Made by a program: the position numbers and the translations under genes
The notes under the pieces: model-generated
Seen by the model: only the letters and a program-made list of their open reading frames with translations
What the model was told of the DNA's origin: nothing
Database searches by the model: none
Part shown: in pieces, positions 32,869 through 41,269 of the stretch
Layout: every line of letters begins with the position of its first letter
Position numbering within the stretch: the first letter of the stretch is position 1
DNA from: JADJPO01 sp963724535
GTDB lineage: Bacteria > Actinomycetota > Actinomycetes > Actinomycetales > Kineosporiaceae
DNA: 64,000 nt
Assembly: GCA_963724535.1 (NCBI GenBank)
Contig: CAVRVD010000008.1
Coordinates: 1-64,000, forward strand
Reading direction: 5' to 3'

Positions 32869-34151
32869 GGCCGTCGGCGGCGCTGGTCGACGCCGTCCCG
32901 GTGGTCCACTATGACCGGGTGCCCGAACCACTGGACGACGCCCTGGCTGGCCTGCGTGCACTGCTGCTGGACCTGGACGGGCTGGTCCGTGCCGTGGCGG
33001 CCGGACGACGCCGGGGCGCCGAACCGCCGTCCTGGCAGCGGGTCGAGCTGCGTCCGGTTGACCTGAAGACCGGTGCGCACCTGCAGGTGGTGACCCACGA
33101 CGGGCTGCGTCCCAGCACCCGCAACCATGCCCCGGACGCCGCGCCCGCGGCGGTCGACGCGCTGCTCGCCGAGCCGTTCGGCAACTGGCACGTGCAGACC
33201 CGCGATCGGACAGTCCAGCTGCGGGTCACCAAACGCGGTGCGGCCCAAGTGCATTCGGCGACGACGGGGGACGGCGGGGCCGCCGCGCCGCGGCCTGATG
33301 CGGCCCGCCGCGGGCACGACCGGGCCAAGGAGCACCTGCTGGACCCCGGTGACCCGCTCTTCGACGCGCTCGGCGCCGGCGCAGACAAGCGCCGCCAGGT
33401 CGACGCCTTCCTGCGTCAGCTGCAGGTCGTGCTGCCCACCGCGCCGACCGGGCGGCCGCTGCACGTGGTCGACCTCGGCTGCGGCAACGCGTACCTGACC
33501 TTCGCCGCCCATCGCTACCTCACCGACACCCTGCGGCACCCGGTGCGCACCGTGGGTGTCGACGTACGCGCCGACGTCGTGACCCGCAACCGCGTTCTGG
33601 CCCAACGCCTCTGCCTTGACGGGCTGGAGTTCGCCACGGGCTCGATCGACGAGGCCGACCCGCTGCCCGGCGCCGAGGTGGACCTCGTGCTGGCCCTGCA
33701 TGCATGCGACACCGCGACCGACGACGCCCTCGCCAGGGCGGTGCGGTGGCGGGCGGGAGCGGTGCTGGCGGCGCCGTGCTGCCACCACGACATCCACCGT
33801 CAGCTGCTCGCCCGAGGCCGGGCCGGGGTGCGCGCCCCCGCGCCGTACGCGCCGGTGGTGTCCTCGCCGATCCTGCTGCAGCGCTTCGCCGACGTGCTCA
33901 CCGACGCGCTGCGGGCCGAGCTGATGCGCCTCGTCGGCTACCGGGTGGACGTCGTCGAGTTCGTCGACTCCCGGCACACCCCTCGCAACGCCCTGTTGCG
34001 GATGCAGCGCAGACCGCGGGCCCCGGACGCCGACCGGGGCGAGGCCCTGGTGGACCTGGCCACCTCCTGGCGAATCCGTCCGCACCTGCTCGACGCCCTT
34101 GGCGACGAGGTGGAGACCGCTGTGCGACAACGGATCGGTCCTCGCCCGTGA
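32865..34151 (+). CDS. Class I SAM-dependent methyltransferase (METTL25/Methyltransf_32 type)
   Basis: About 428 residues. The C-terminal domain (about 165-428) has motif I V-V-D-L-G-C-G-N-A-Y-L-T-F-A near 200, an acidic G-V-D-V-R residue near 227, D-L-V-L-A-L-H-A-C-D-T-A-T-D near 270, and A-A-P-C-C-H-H-D-I-H. These match the METTL25/RRNAD1-like family. The N-terminal 160 residues include L-K-T-G-A-H-L-Q-V-V and N-W-H-V-Q-T-R-D-R-T-V-Q-L-R-V-T-K-R, perhaps an RNA-binding part. The GTG at 32865 overlaps the amidase stop; a GTG near 32919 is also possible. An RNA substrate is likely but not shown. Confidence 0.8.
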   Translation: MRPSAALVDAVPVVHYDRVPEPLDDALAGLRALLLDLDGLVRAVAAGRRRGAEPPSWQRVELRPVDLKTGAHLQVVTHDGLRPSTRNHAPDAAPAAVDALLAEPFGNWHVQTRDRTVQLRVTKRGAAQVHSATTGDGGAAAPRPDAARRGHDRAKEHLLDPGDPLFDALGAGADKRRQVDAFLRQLQVVLPTAPTGRPLHVVDLGCGNAYLTFAAHRYLTDTLRHPVRTVGVDVRADVVTRNRVLAQRLCLDGLEFATGSIDEADPLPGAEVDLVLALHACDTATDDALARAVRWRAGAVLAAPCCHHDIHRQLLARGRAGVRAPAPYAPVVSSPILLQRFADVLTDALRAELMRLVGYRVDVVEFVDSRHTPRNALLRMQRRPRAPDADRGEALVDLATSWRIRPHLLDALGDEVETAVRQRIGPRP

Positions 34152-35356
34152 GACCGCGGGTCACGGCGCCGGTACGGCTGCGCGTCGGCCGGAGCGTGAC
34201 CCGCCGGCTGGCGGCCGCGCCGCTGCTCGCCGCCCTGCTGGCGCCCGGGGCGGGGACCGACCCGAGCCCGCCGCCGATCGGTCCGAAGCCGGTGCCGGTG
34301 CTCAGCGCCGACGTGGACCGCATCGTGGCCGACCCGCACATCTCCGAGAGCTCGGGGCTGGCGGTCAGCCCGCAGCACGACGGGCTGCTGTGGACCATCA
34401 ACGACTCCGGCAACCCGCCGGTCGTCTACGGCATCGATGCCGACGGGACGACCCGGGCCCGGCTCCGGCTGGACGACGTGCCCAACGTCGACTGGGAGGC
34501 CCTCGCGGTGTGGCGGGACGGCGACGGTCGGGCTCTGATGGCCGTCGCCGACATCGGCGACAACGGCGCGGTGCGCGAGGAGATCGAGGTCGACGTGTGC
34601 GCCGAACCGGACCGGCTCGACGACGAGGAGGTCGAGGTCGCGCCGTTGCGTCGGATCCGGCTGCGCTACCCAGACCAGGCCAAGGACGCCGAGTCGCTGC
34701 TCGTCGACCCGCGCACGCAGCGGATGTACGTCGTGGCCAAGGGGCTGCTGCGGGCCAGGATCTACCTGGTGCCCGAGTCGGTGTGGCCCGGCACGTCGTC
34801 GGAGGTGGCCACCCTGGAGTACGTGGGCGGCCTTGGTCTGCAGCTCGCCACCGACGGCGCCGTGTTGGCGTCGGGGCACGTCGTCCTGCGTAACTACACC
34901 AGCGCCATGCTCCTCGCCCCGCTGCCGGCCGGCCAGCGGCCGCTGACCCCACTGGCCCTGGTCGGCCTACCGCAGCAGAGCCAGGGCGAGGGCCTCGCGG
35001 TCAGCGGCGAGGACCTGTACCTGTCCAGCGAGGGCCGGGACCGCCCGGTGTTGCGGGCCGCCCTGCCCGAGACCTTCCGGATGGCCATCGCCGGCGCCGC
35101 CTCGGCGTCGCCGGCGACGGGCTCACCAGTGGCTTCGCCGTCGGGACCGGTTGCGGGACCGAGGACTTCGGGACCGGGAACTACCGGAACCCTTGCGGGG
35201 GGCGCGGGGGGTCGGGACGCGGGGACCGACCGCGTCGGTACCGTCGGGCTGACCTCGGTCGCCCTGCTCGGTCTCGGTCTCGTCCTCGGGCTGGGGCTCG
35301 GGATCGGTGTCCTGCTGCGCCGCCGACGCGGCGGAGCCGGTGTCGGTGGTGTCTGA
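34148..35356 (+). CDS. Membrane-anchored beta-propeller-like exported protein
   Basis: A 402-residue protein with an N-terminal signal (R-R-L-A-A-A-P-L-L-A-A-L-L-A-P-G), then a propeller-like region (about 45-310). There, repeating motifs such as S-S-G-L-A-V-S-P-Q-H-D-G-L-L-W, N-D-S-G-N-P-P-V-V-Y and V-D-W-E-A-L-A-V-W occur. A Ser/Pro/Thr linker precedes a C-terminal transmembrane helix (about 365-386) and the tail R-R-R-R. It should be an extracellular domain tethered by its C-terminus. The GTG overlaps the methyltransferase stop. The last 234 bases overlap a convergent gene, so both C-termini share DNA. Confidence 0.75.
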   Translation: MRPRVTAPVRLRVGRSVTRRLAAAPLLAALLAPGAGTDPSPPPIGPKPVPVLSADVDRIVADPHISESSGLAVSPQHDGLLWTINDSGNPPVVYGIDADGTTRARLRLDDVPNVDWEALAVWRDGDGRALMAVADIGDNGAVREEIEVDVCAEPDRLDDEEVEVAPLRRIRLRYPDQAKDAESLLVDPRTQRMYVVAKGLLRARIYLVPESVWPGTSSEVATLEYVGGLGLQLATDGAVLASGHVVLRNYTSAMLLAPLPAGQRPLTPLALVGLPQQSQGEGLAVSGEDLYLSSEGRDRPVLRAALPETFRMAIAGAASASPATGSPVASPSGPVAGPRTSGPGTTGTLAGGAGGRDAGTDRVGTVGLTSVALLGLGLVLGLGLGIGVLLRRRRGGAGVGGV

Positions 35357-36358
35357 GTCGTCGACCGTCTCGGGTTCGCCCGGTTCCCCCTCGGCGGCGG
35401 CCATGGTTGGTTCCGGCGCGTCGAGTGTCGCCGAAGGGGGCTCCGCCGCGTCCGGCACCCGACCCACCCAGCGGGTCGCCATGACGGTCACCAGGCCCAC
35501 CGCCAGCAGCCCGAGCATCAGCGGCACCGAGGAAGAAGCCGGCCGCTCGGTGACCGCCTCGACCCGCCACTGGCCGACCTGGCTGCCCTCGGTGTCCACC
35601 GACGCCCGGTCCACGGACTGGTCGGGGCCGAGATCCAGACGGCCCGCCCGAGGCAACCACTGCACGTCGAGTGAGCGGGAGGGGTCGGCGGCGGGCACCT
35701 CGGAAGCGGTGTCGACCACCGTGGTGCCCGAGCCGGCGGCGACCACCCGGGCCCGCAGGCCGTCCGGAGTGGCCTGGACCAGCCGGGCGCGCAGCTGCTC
35801 GAGCTCGATCTCGGCCACCAGCAGGCCGAGCCGGTCACCGCCGGTGCTGACCGGGGTCACCGTGGCCAGCACCCAGGTGCGGGTGACCGCGGAGAGGTAG
35901 GGGCGGTGCTGCTCCACCTGGTGCGGCGCCAGCCGGCGCGCGTCGGCGAGCAGATCCGGCTCGAGGGAACCGGCGCCTGTCAGCGGCGGGTCGCGACCCA
36001 GGACCACCTGCGCCACCGTGCGGTCCTCGCCGTCCACCAGGCTGACCGCGGTTCCCGAGCCACCGACCACCCCGGCCAGCCGGGACAGCACCCCCTCGGC
36101 GGCGGTACGGGCGGCGGTGGTTCCCGGGGCGCGCAGCCGCTCGGCCAGTAGCGGATCGGTGGCGGTGAGCCGCACCAGGTCCGACCAGCCGTCCAGGGTG
36201 TGGGCTACTCCGGCCGCGGCCTGCTCGGCCCGGCCCCCGGCATCCTCGGGCGTCGGCGAGGGGCCGAGTCCGAGACAGACCAGGACCGTGGCCACCAGCG
36301 GCAGCAGGGTCAGTGCGTACAGTGCGGACGGCGTCAGGCGGCGGTACGCGGGGGGCAC
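35123..36358 (-). CDS. Two-helix membrane protein with extracellular Cache-like sensor
   Basis: A 411-residue protein. Helix 1 (about 11-31) and helix 2 (about 277-296) bracket a roughly 240-residue outer domain that resembles a Cache/dCache sensor (G-T-A-V-S-L-V-D-G-E-D-R-T, Y-L-S-A-V-T-R-T-W-V-L-A-T-V-T-P-V). After helix 2 comes an acidic cytoplasmic tail ending in an Arg/Ser-rich stretch (R-S-R-S-P-R-S-R-N-R-S-R-R-R-S). No kinase, HAMP or GGDEF output follows, so it may signal through a partner. The tail is encoded opposite the 3' end of the convergent gene (234-bp overlap). It lies upstream of serC on the other side, 65 bases away. Confidence 0.65.
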   Translation of the reverse strand: MPPAYRRLTPSALYALTLLPLVATVLVCLGLGPSPTPEDAGGRAEQAAAGVAHTLDGWSDLVRLTATDPLLAERLRAPGTTAARTAAEGVLSRLAGVVGGSGTAVSLVDGEDRTVAQVVLGRDPPLTGAGSLEPDLLADARRLAPHQVEQHRPYLSAVTRTWVLATVTPVSTGGDRLGLLVAEIELEQLRARLVQATPDGLRARVVAAGSGTTVVDTASEVPAADPSRSLDVQWLPRAGRLDLGPDQSVDRASVDTEGSQVGQWRVEAVTERPASSSVPLMLGLLAVGLVTVMATRWVGRVPDAAEPPSATLDAPEPTMAAAEGEPGEPETVDDSDTTDTGSAASAAQQDTDPEPQPEDETETEQGDRGQPDGTDAVGPRVPTPRAPRKGSGSSRSRSPRSRNRSRRRSHW

Positions 36359-36423
36359 CCTCCTTGGTCGACGCCGTCAGCCGGCGGCTTGAGGGTGTCC
36401 GGCCGGACGGGTCCGCCGGCGGG

Positions 36424-37590
36424 TCAGCCCAGCCGGGACACGACGTGGTCGACGCACCGGGTCAGCGCCTCGACGTCGTCGGGGTCGACCGCCGGGAACA
36501 TGCCCACCCGCAGCTGGTTCTGACCGAGCTTGCGGTACGGCTCGACGTCGAGGACGCCGTTGGCGCGCAGGGTCTTCGCCACCGCGGCGGCATCGACCCG
36601 GTCGTCGAAGTTGATCGTCCCGATCACGGTGCTGCGCAGCGCCGGGTCGGTCACGTAGGGCGTCGCGTACTCGCTGTTCTGGGCCCAGGAGTAGAGCCGG
36701 CCGGCGGAGTCGGCGGTACGGGCCGTGGCCCAGGCCAGCCCGCCGCTGCCGTTCAACCAGTCCAGCTGGTCGGCGAGCAGGGCCAGGGTGGCCACCGCGG
36801 GGGTGTTGTAGGTCTGGTCCTTGCGGGAGTTGTCGATCGCGGTCGGCAGGTCGAAGAAGGTCGGCACGAACCGGTCGCTCGCGGCGATCCGCTCCACCCG
36901 CTCCAGCGCGGCGGGGGAGAACAGCGCCAGCCACAGACCGCCGTCGGAGGCGAACGCCTTCTGTGGGGCGAAGTAGTAGACGTCGCTCTGCGCCACCTCG
37001 ACCGGCAGCCCCCCGGCGCCCGAGGTGGCGTCGATGAGGACCAGTGCGTCGTCGTCCGCGCCCTCGACCCGCCGCACCGGGGCCATCACCCCGGTGCTGG
37101 TCTCGTTGTGCGCCCAGGCATAGACGTCGACGCCCGGCTCGGCCACTGGCGTGGGCAGGCTGCCCGGGTCGGCGGAGATCACACTCGAGGGCCCCAGGAA
37201 CGGAGCCCGGTCGGTGACCTTGGCGAACTTGCCGGAGAACTCCCCATAGACCAGGTGCTGGGCCCGGTCGCGGACCAGACCGAACGCCGCCACGTCCCAG
37301 AAGCAGGTCGTCCCGCCGTTGCCGAGAACCACCTCGTAGCCCTCCGGCAGGTCGAACAGGGCGGCCAGACCCTCCCGGACCCGGCGGACCAGCGTCTTGA
37401 CCGGTGCCTGGCGGTGCGAGGTGCCCAGCACCGAGCGGCCGATGGTGACCAGGTGGTCGAGCTGGGCGGGGCGGACCTTGCTCGGACCGGCGCCGAAGCG
37501 TCCGTCGGTGGGCAGCAGCTCGGCGGGGATGACGACAGGCGCGGCGGTGGTGGCAGGCGTGGAGACGGTCACCCCTGCAGTCTTGCGCAT
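36424..37590 (-). CDS. serC: Phosphoserine aminotransferase
   Basis: A 388-residue PLP enzyme converting 3-phosphohydroxypyruvate and glutamate to phosphoserine, the second step of serine synthesis. Actinobacterial SerC landmarks are F-G-A-G-P-S-K-V-R, G-N-G-G-T-T-C-F-W-D, H-N-E-T-S-T-G-V, D-A-T-S-G-A-G-G and the PLP lysine in Y-F-A-P-Q-K-A-F-A-S-D-G-G. The ATG at 37590 is preceded by GAGCGAGG. It lies 8 bases downstream of the citrate synthase gene, as in mycobacteria where serC and citA are close. PLP supply could come from the nearby pdxH. Confidence 0.95.
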   Translation of the reverse strand: MRKTAGVTVSTPATTAAPVVIPAELLPTDGRFGAGPSKVRPAQLDHLVTIGRSVLGTSHRQAPVKTLVRRVREGLAALFDLPEGYEVVLGNGGTTCFWDVAAFGLVRDRAQHLVYGEFSGKFAKVTDRAPFLGPSSVISADPGSLPTPVAEPGVDVYAWAHNETSTGVMAPVRRVEGADDDALVLIDATSGAGGLPVEVAQSDVYYFAPQKAFASDGGLWLALFSPAALERVERIAASDRFVPTFFDLPTAIDNSRKDQTYNTPAVATLALLADQLDWLNGSGGLAWATARTADSAGRLYSWAQNSEYATPYVTDPALRSTVIGTINFDDRVDAAAVAKTLRANGVLDVEPYRKLGQNQLRVGMFPAVDPDDVEALTRCVDHVVSRLG

Positions 37591-37598
37591 CGCCTCGC

Positions 37599-38717
37599 TC
37601 AGCTGTGCACGACCCCCCTCGACAGGGCGCGGTCCCACCCCCGCACCTCGGTGACCGAGCGCGGTGGCGGTCCCACGTACCGGGCCGCGGGCCGCACCAG
37701 GCGGCTGGTCATCTTGTGCTCCAGGATGTGCGCCGACCAGCCCGCGGTGCGGGCGCAGGTGAACAACGCGGGGAACATGTCGGCCGGGACCTCGGCGAAG
37801 TCGAGCACCACGGCGGACCAGAACTCGACGTTGGTGGCCAGCACCCGGTCCGGGCGACGCTCGTGCAGCTGGGCCAGCGCCTCCCGCTCCAGCGCCTCGG
37901 CGACCTCGTAGCGCGGTGCCCCGAGCCGTTGCGCCGTGGCCCGCAGGACCCGGGCCCGTGGGTCCTCCGCGCGGTAGACCCGGTGCCCGAAGCCCATCAG
38001 CCGCTCGCCGCGGTCGAGCACGTTGCGCACGTAGCCCGCCGCGTCACCGGACTGCTCGACGGCCTCGATCATGTGCAGCACCCGAGCCGGCGCCCCGCCG
38101 TGCAACGGCCCGCTCATCGCCCCGACGGCGCCGGACAGGCAGGCCGCGACGTCCGCGCCGGTCCCGGCGATGACCCGGGCGGTGAACGTCGAGGCGTTCA
38201 TGCCGTGCTCGGCGGCGGAGACCCAGTAGGCGTCCACCGCTGCGACGTGCTGCGGGTCCGGGTCTCCGCGCCAGCGGGTCATGAACCGCTCCACGACGGT
38301 CTGACCGCGGTCGACCTGTGCCTGGGGCACCATCGGCTTGTCCAGCCCGCGGGCGCTCTGGGCGACGTAGGAGATCGCCATCACCGATGCCCGGGCCAGG
38401 TCGGCGCGAGCCTGCGCGCCGTCGATGTCCAGCAGTGGGCGCAGCCCCCAGACAGGTGCCAGCATCGCCAGGGCGCTCTGCACGTCCACCCGCACGCTGC
38501 CGGAGTGCACCGGCAACGGGAAGGGCTCGGCCGGTGGCAGCCCGGGGTTGAACTCGTTGTCGACCAGCAGACCCCAGACGCTGCCGAAGGAGACGTGGTC
38601 GACGAGATCCTCGATGTCGACCCCGCGGTAGCGCAGCGCGCCACCTTCCCGATCCGGCTCCGCGATGGCGGTCTCGAACGCGATCACGCCCTCGAGGCCC
38701 GGCACGAAGTCAGACAT
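37599..38717 (-). CDS. citA: Citrate synthase (citrate synthase 2 type)
   Basis: A 372-residue enzyme joining acetyl-CoA and oxaloacetate. Active-site segments are A-E-H-G-M-N-A-S-T (His), G-A-M-S-G-P-L-H-G-G-A and M-G-F-G-H-R-V-Y-R (His), with an Asp in the later V-E-F-W-S-A-V-V-L-D. The short length and the L-R-Y-R-G-V-D-I-E-D-L start match the CitA/Rv0889c group rather than the longer GltA. It probably forms an operon with serC. Methylcitrate synthase activity cannot be excluded by sequence alone. Confidence 0.93.
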   Translation of the reverse strand: MSDFVPGLEGVIAFETAIAEPDREGGALRYRGVDIEDLVDHVSFGSVWGLLVDNEFNPGLPPAEPFPLPVHSGSVRVDVQSALAMLAPVWGLRPLLDIDGAQARADLARASVMAISYVAQSARGLDKPMVPQAQVDRGQTVVERFMTRWRGDPDPQHVAAVDAYWVSAAEHGMNASTFTARVIAGTGADVAACLSGAVGAMSGPLHGGAPARVLHMIEAVEQSGDAAGYVRNVLDRGERLMGFGHRVYRAEDPRARVLRATAQRLGAPRYEVAEALEREALAQLHERRPDRVLATNVEFWSAVVLDFAEVPADMFPALFTCARTAGWSAHILEHKMTSRLVRPAARYVGPPPRSVTEVRGWDRALSRGVVHS

Positions 38718-38824
38718 GGCATCCTCCTGTCAACGATGTCAGCGCCATTGTCCCGGGTGGTGGGGACGAACCGCGCGGGGATGGCCGATACCGACCGCCT
38801 CACCGAGCCGCCAGACTAGGCCGC

Positions 38825-39574
38825 ATGAGTGAGGCAATCACCCCTGACCCCGCCTCGGCCAGCTCCGACGCCGCCTCGGTCACGTCTGCCCAGGCCGACT
38901 ACGCGGGCCAGCGCGTCGCCTACGACGAGCCGGCACTGCTCGAGCAGGACCTGGCCGACAGCCCGCTGGCCCAGTTCGAACGCTGGTACACCCAGGCCTG
39001 CGCGGCGCCGGTTGCTGAGCCCAACGCCATGGTGCTGGCCACGGTCGGTGCCGGCGGCACCCCCTCGGCGCGGACCATGCTGCTCAAGCAGGCCGACCGG
39101 CGCGGGTTCGTGTTCTTCACCAACTACGGCTCGCGCAAGGCGGCCGAGCTCGCCGAGGTTCCGCGGGCCGGGATCGTCTTCCCCTGGCACGCCATGGCCC
39201 GACAGGTCGGTGTGGTGGGTGCGGTCGAACGACTGGACGTGGCCGAGTCCCGGGACTACTTCGCCACCCGGCCCTGGGAGTCGCGGATCGGGGCCTGGGC
39301 CAGTCACCAGTCGGCGCCGCTGGCCGACCGGGCCGAGCTGGAGGACCGTTGGGCCGAGCTGGCCAGGCGCTGGCCCGACGGAGGGCGCCCGGACGACGTG
39401 CCGATGCCCGAGCACTGGGGTGGTTACCTGCTGCGCCCGGTCGAGGTCGAGTTCTGGCAGGGTCGGCCGTCCCGGCTGCACGACCGGTTGGTCTTCCTCG
39501 CCGGCGGGGTGGGCCAGGCCCTGCCGGCGCTGGACGAGCGGTCCGGCTGGCAGGTGCTTCGTCGTCAGCCGTGA
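38825..39574 (+). CDS. pdxH: Pyridoxamine 5'-phosphate oxidase
   Basis: A 249-residue FMN enzyme making PLP from PMP or PNP. The core matches PdxH: N-A-M-V-L-A-T-V, R-T-M-L-L-K (FMN/PLP site), G-F-V-F-F-T-N-Y-x-S-R-K-A, R-Q-V-G-V-V-G-A-V-E-R, W-A-S-H-Q-S and the C-terminal R-L-H-D-R-L. The first 35 residues are a disordered extension. There is no ribosome-binding box before the ATG, so a short-leader or leaderless mRNA is likely. It is divergent from the citrate synthase/serC operon, whose SerC needs PLP. Confidence 0.94.
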   Translation: MSEAITPDPASASSDAASVTSAQADYAGQRVAYDEPALLEQDLADSPLAQFERWYTQACAAPVAEPNAMVLATVGAGGTPSARTMLLKQADRRGFVFFTNYGSRKAAELAEVPRAGIVFPWHAMARQVGVVGAVERLDVAESRDYFATRPWESRIGAWASHQSAPLADRAELEDRWAELARRWPDGGRPDDVPMPEHWGGYLLRPVEVEFWQGRPSRLHDRLVFLAGGVGQALPALDERSGWQVLRRQP

Positions 39575-39598
39575 GGGTCCGCCCCGGCCGCCACCTGC

Positions 39599-39682
39599 GC
39601 GTCGATGAGGTAGGGAGTCGATCAGGTTCGGAGTCGAGCAGGATCGGAGTCGACGAGCTTCCGAAAGGTCGATGAGGTTCGG
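39599..39682. repeat. Degenerate 16-bp tandem repeat before the DUF4405 gene
   Basis: Three contiguous copies (39615, 39631, 39647) of G-AGTCGA-x-CAGG-x-TCG-like sequence, flanked by related GTCGATGAGGT copies near 39601 and 39669. It ends 43 bases before the next start codon. Confidence 0.65.
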
Positions 39683-39725
39683 CAAGGATGTGACGAGACA
39701 TGCCGGGATCGGGGAAGGTTGGTCC

Positions 39726-40259
39726 ATGAGTTTTGCCGACAGCCGCGCTGACAACGCGAACCGCCTCACCGTGAGGGCGTCGGCCGACCGGGCCGGAGCG
39801 ACCCGCTCCTCGGCCGGGCGCTCGGCCCGCCTCAAGTACTGGGTCGACTTCGCACTGCTCGGCGCGTGGTTGCTGGCCGCGGTCCCCGGGGCCACCGGGG
39901 TGCCGATTCACGAATGGCTGGCCGTGGGCATCGTGCTCACCCTGCTGGTGCACGTGGTCATGCACTGGGACTGGCTGTCCCGTCACCTGCTCCGGGTTCG
40001 GATGCGGGCCCAGAACCAGGTCCATCGGCTGCTCGACGCCGCCATGTGGGTGCTGGCCACCACAGTGATGCTGTCCGGGTTCCTGATCAGCGAAGCGGTG
40101 CTGCCGGCGGTCGGGATCGACGTCACCCAGACCACGCTGTGGATGCGCGTGCACGCGCTGTCCTCGATGCTGCTGCTCGTCGTCCTGGCCTCGCACGTGC
40201 TCAGCCACTGGGGCTGGATCGTCACCCAGACCCGCGCTGTCCTGCGGGGTGGGCGGTGA
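39726..40259 (+). CDS. DUF4405 cytochrome-b-like membrane protein
   Basis: A 177-residue protein with a 40-residue polar N-tail and four transmembrane helices containing conserved histidines (H-E-W-L, H-V-V-M-H-W-D-W, R-V-H-A-L-S-S-M-L-L, H-V-L-S-H-W-G-W). This fits DUF4405, a b-type-cytochrome-like fold; haem binding is likely but inferred. GGGAAGG lies upstream of the ATG at 39726. The stop overlaps the GTG of a second small membrane protein, so they are co-translated. Confidence 0.82.
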   Translation: MSFADSRADNANRLTVRASADRAGATRSSAGRSARLKYWVDFALLGAWLLAAVPGATGVPIHEWLAVGIVLTLLVHVVMHWDWLSRHLLRVRMRAQNQVHRLLDAAMWVLATTVMLSGFLISEAVLPAVGIDVTQTTLWMRVHALSSMLLLVVLASHVLSHWGWIVTQTRAVLRGGR

Positions 40260-40507
40260 GGGCCACGGTCCGGGGCCTGGTGGTCCTGGCGCTGTCGGCC
40301 GTGCTGGGCGCCGCCCTGTGGTTCGGCGCCGACACCGTCGGCAACCCCACACCCATGGTGATGGAGCCAGGGCTGCACCAGCCCGCCTTCATCGGGGCGC
40401 AGCGCACCGTCACCTACCTGGTCGCGGGCACCGTGCTGTGGGTGGCCTGGGCGGCGTTCGCGCGGCTGGTCGGCATCGGCCGCAAACGGCCGCGCGCCCG
40501 GGTCTGA
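40256..40507 (+). CDS. Small two-helix membrane protein
   Basis: An 83-residue product whose GTG overlaps the DUF4405 stop (GTGA). Helix 1 covers about 6-24 and helix 2 about 52-70. The loop between holds M-V-M-E-P-G-L-H-Q-P-A-F-I-G, and the tail is Arg/Lys-rich. Tight coupling suggests a partner subunit of the DUF4405 protein. No family is recognised. Confidence 0.65.
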   Translation: MRATVRGLVVLALSAVLGAALWFGADTVGNPTPMVMEPGLHQPAFIGAQRTVTYLVAGTVLWVAWAAFARLVGIGRKRPRARV

Positions 40508-40522
40508 GACGCGGGCGCGCGG
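40490..40522. terminator. Strong hairpin over the small membrane gene's stop
   Basis: Perfect 11-bp stem CCGCGCGCCCG/CGGGCGCGCGG with an 11-base loop that contains the TGA. It lies between convergent genes and could serve both. Confidence 0.65.
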
Positions 40523-40555
40523 TCGTCGCTGCATGAAGCGGGCCGAGAGCCTGCG

Positions 40556-41269
40556 TCAGTTGGGCAGGTCGAGCGGGCGCAGCACGCGGTCGATCCCATG
40601 CGCGATCTGCTTGTTGCCCTTGTTGATGTTCGGGACGATGACCCGCGGGTTGCGGCTGTTCTTGTCGGCGTCGACCAGGTAGATCTTGCCGCGCTTGACC
40701 TTGACCGTGATCGTCCCGCCCTGGGCAGTCTCGAGCTTGACCCCGTTGGCCTTCAGCGCGTCCTTGGCGGTGATCGTCTTGCCGGGGACGACGTGGTAGA
40801 GCAGCACCGTCTCGACAGTGGGGATGCCGAGACCGGCGACGGCCGCGAACACGTCCTTCTCCCTGTGGACCCACTTGCCGCTGATGTCCTTGACCAGCTT
40901 GCGGAACGCGGCGTCGTTGGGCGCGAACGCCGTGAGGGCCTTGTCACCCTTGGTGAGGACGCCCACGGGTGACTCCGGCTTGGCCTTGAGCACCGCGAGG
41001 ACGGCCTCGGTGAGGATGTCGTAGTCCTTGGAGTTGCGGTCGAACGTGTTCTTGTCGGAGGTGAGCACCGAGGCGAGGGATTTGGTGCCCAACGCCTTCC
41101 TGTGAGAGTGACGGGCCCTGTACTTGGCGTTGTCCGCCTTGTACTTGGCGTGGTGGGCCTTGTCCTTGTGACGGTCGTGAGCGGCGGCCGAGGGAGCCAC
41201 GGCCACGCCGGCACCGGCGACCAGCGTGAAGCTGCTGACGAGCCCGATGAGGCGGCGGGTTGAGGGCAT
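40556..41269 (-). CDS. Secreted fasciclin (FAS1) domain protein
   Basis: A 237-residue exported protein. A signal peptide (about 1-32, cleavage near A-S-A-A-A/H-D-R) is followed by a His/Lys/Tyr/Arg-rich mature N-terminus (H-D-R-H-K-D-K-A-H-H-A-K-Y-K) and one FAS1 domain (about 65-237). The H1 motif F-A-P-N-D-A-A-F is near 134, and the H-Y-H-type segment L-L-Y-H-V-V-P-G-K-T near 175. Such proteins mediate adhesion or bind surface polymers. AAAGGTG precedes the ATG. Lys is strikingly frequent compared with neighbours. The upstream gap is long and structured. Confidence 0.9.
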   Translation of the reverse strand: MPSTRRLIGLVSSFTLVAGAGVAVAPSAAAHDRHKDKAHHAKYKADNAKYRARHSHRKALGTKSLASVLTSDKNTFDRNSKDYDILTEAVLAVLKAKPESPVGVLTKGDKALTAFAPNDAAFRKLVKDISGKWVHREKDVFAAVAGLGIPTVETVLLYHVVPGKTITAKDALKANGVKLETAQGGTITVKVKRGKIYLVDADKNSRNPRVIVPNINKGNKQIAHGIDRVLRPLDLPN

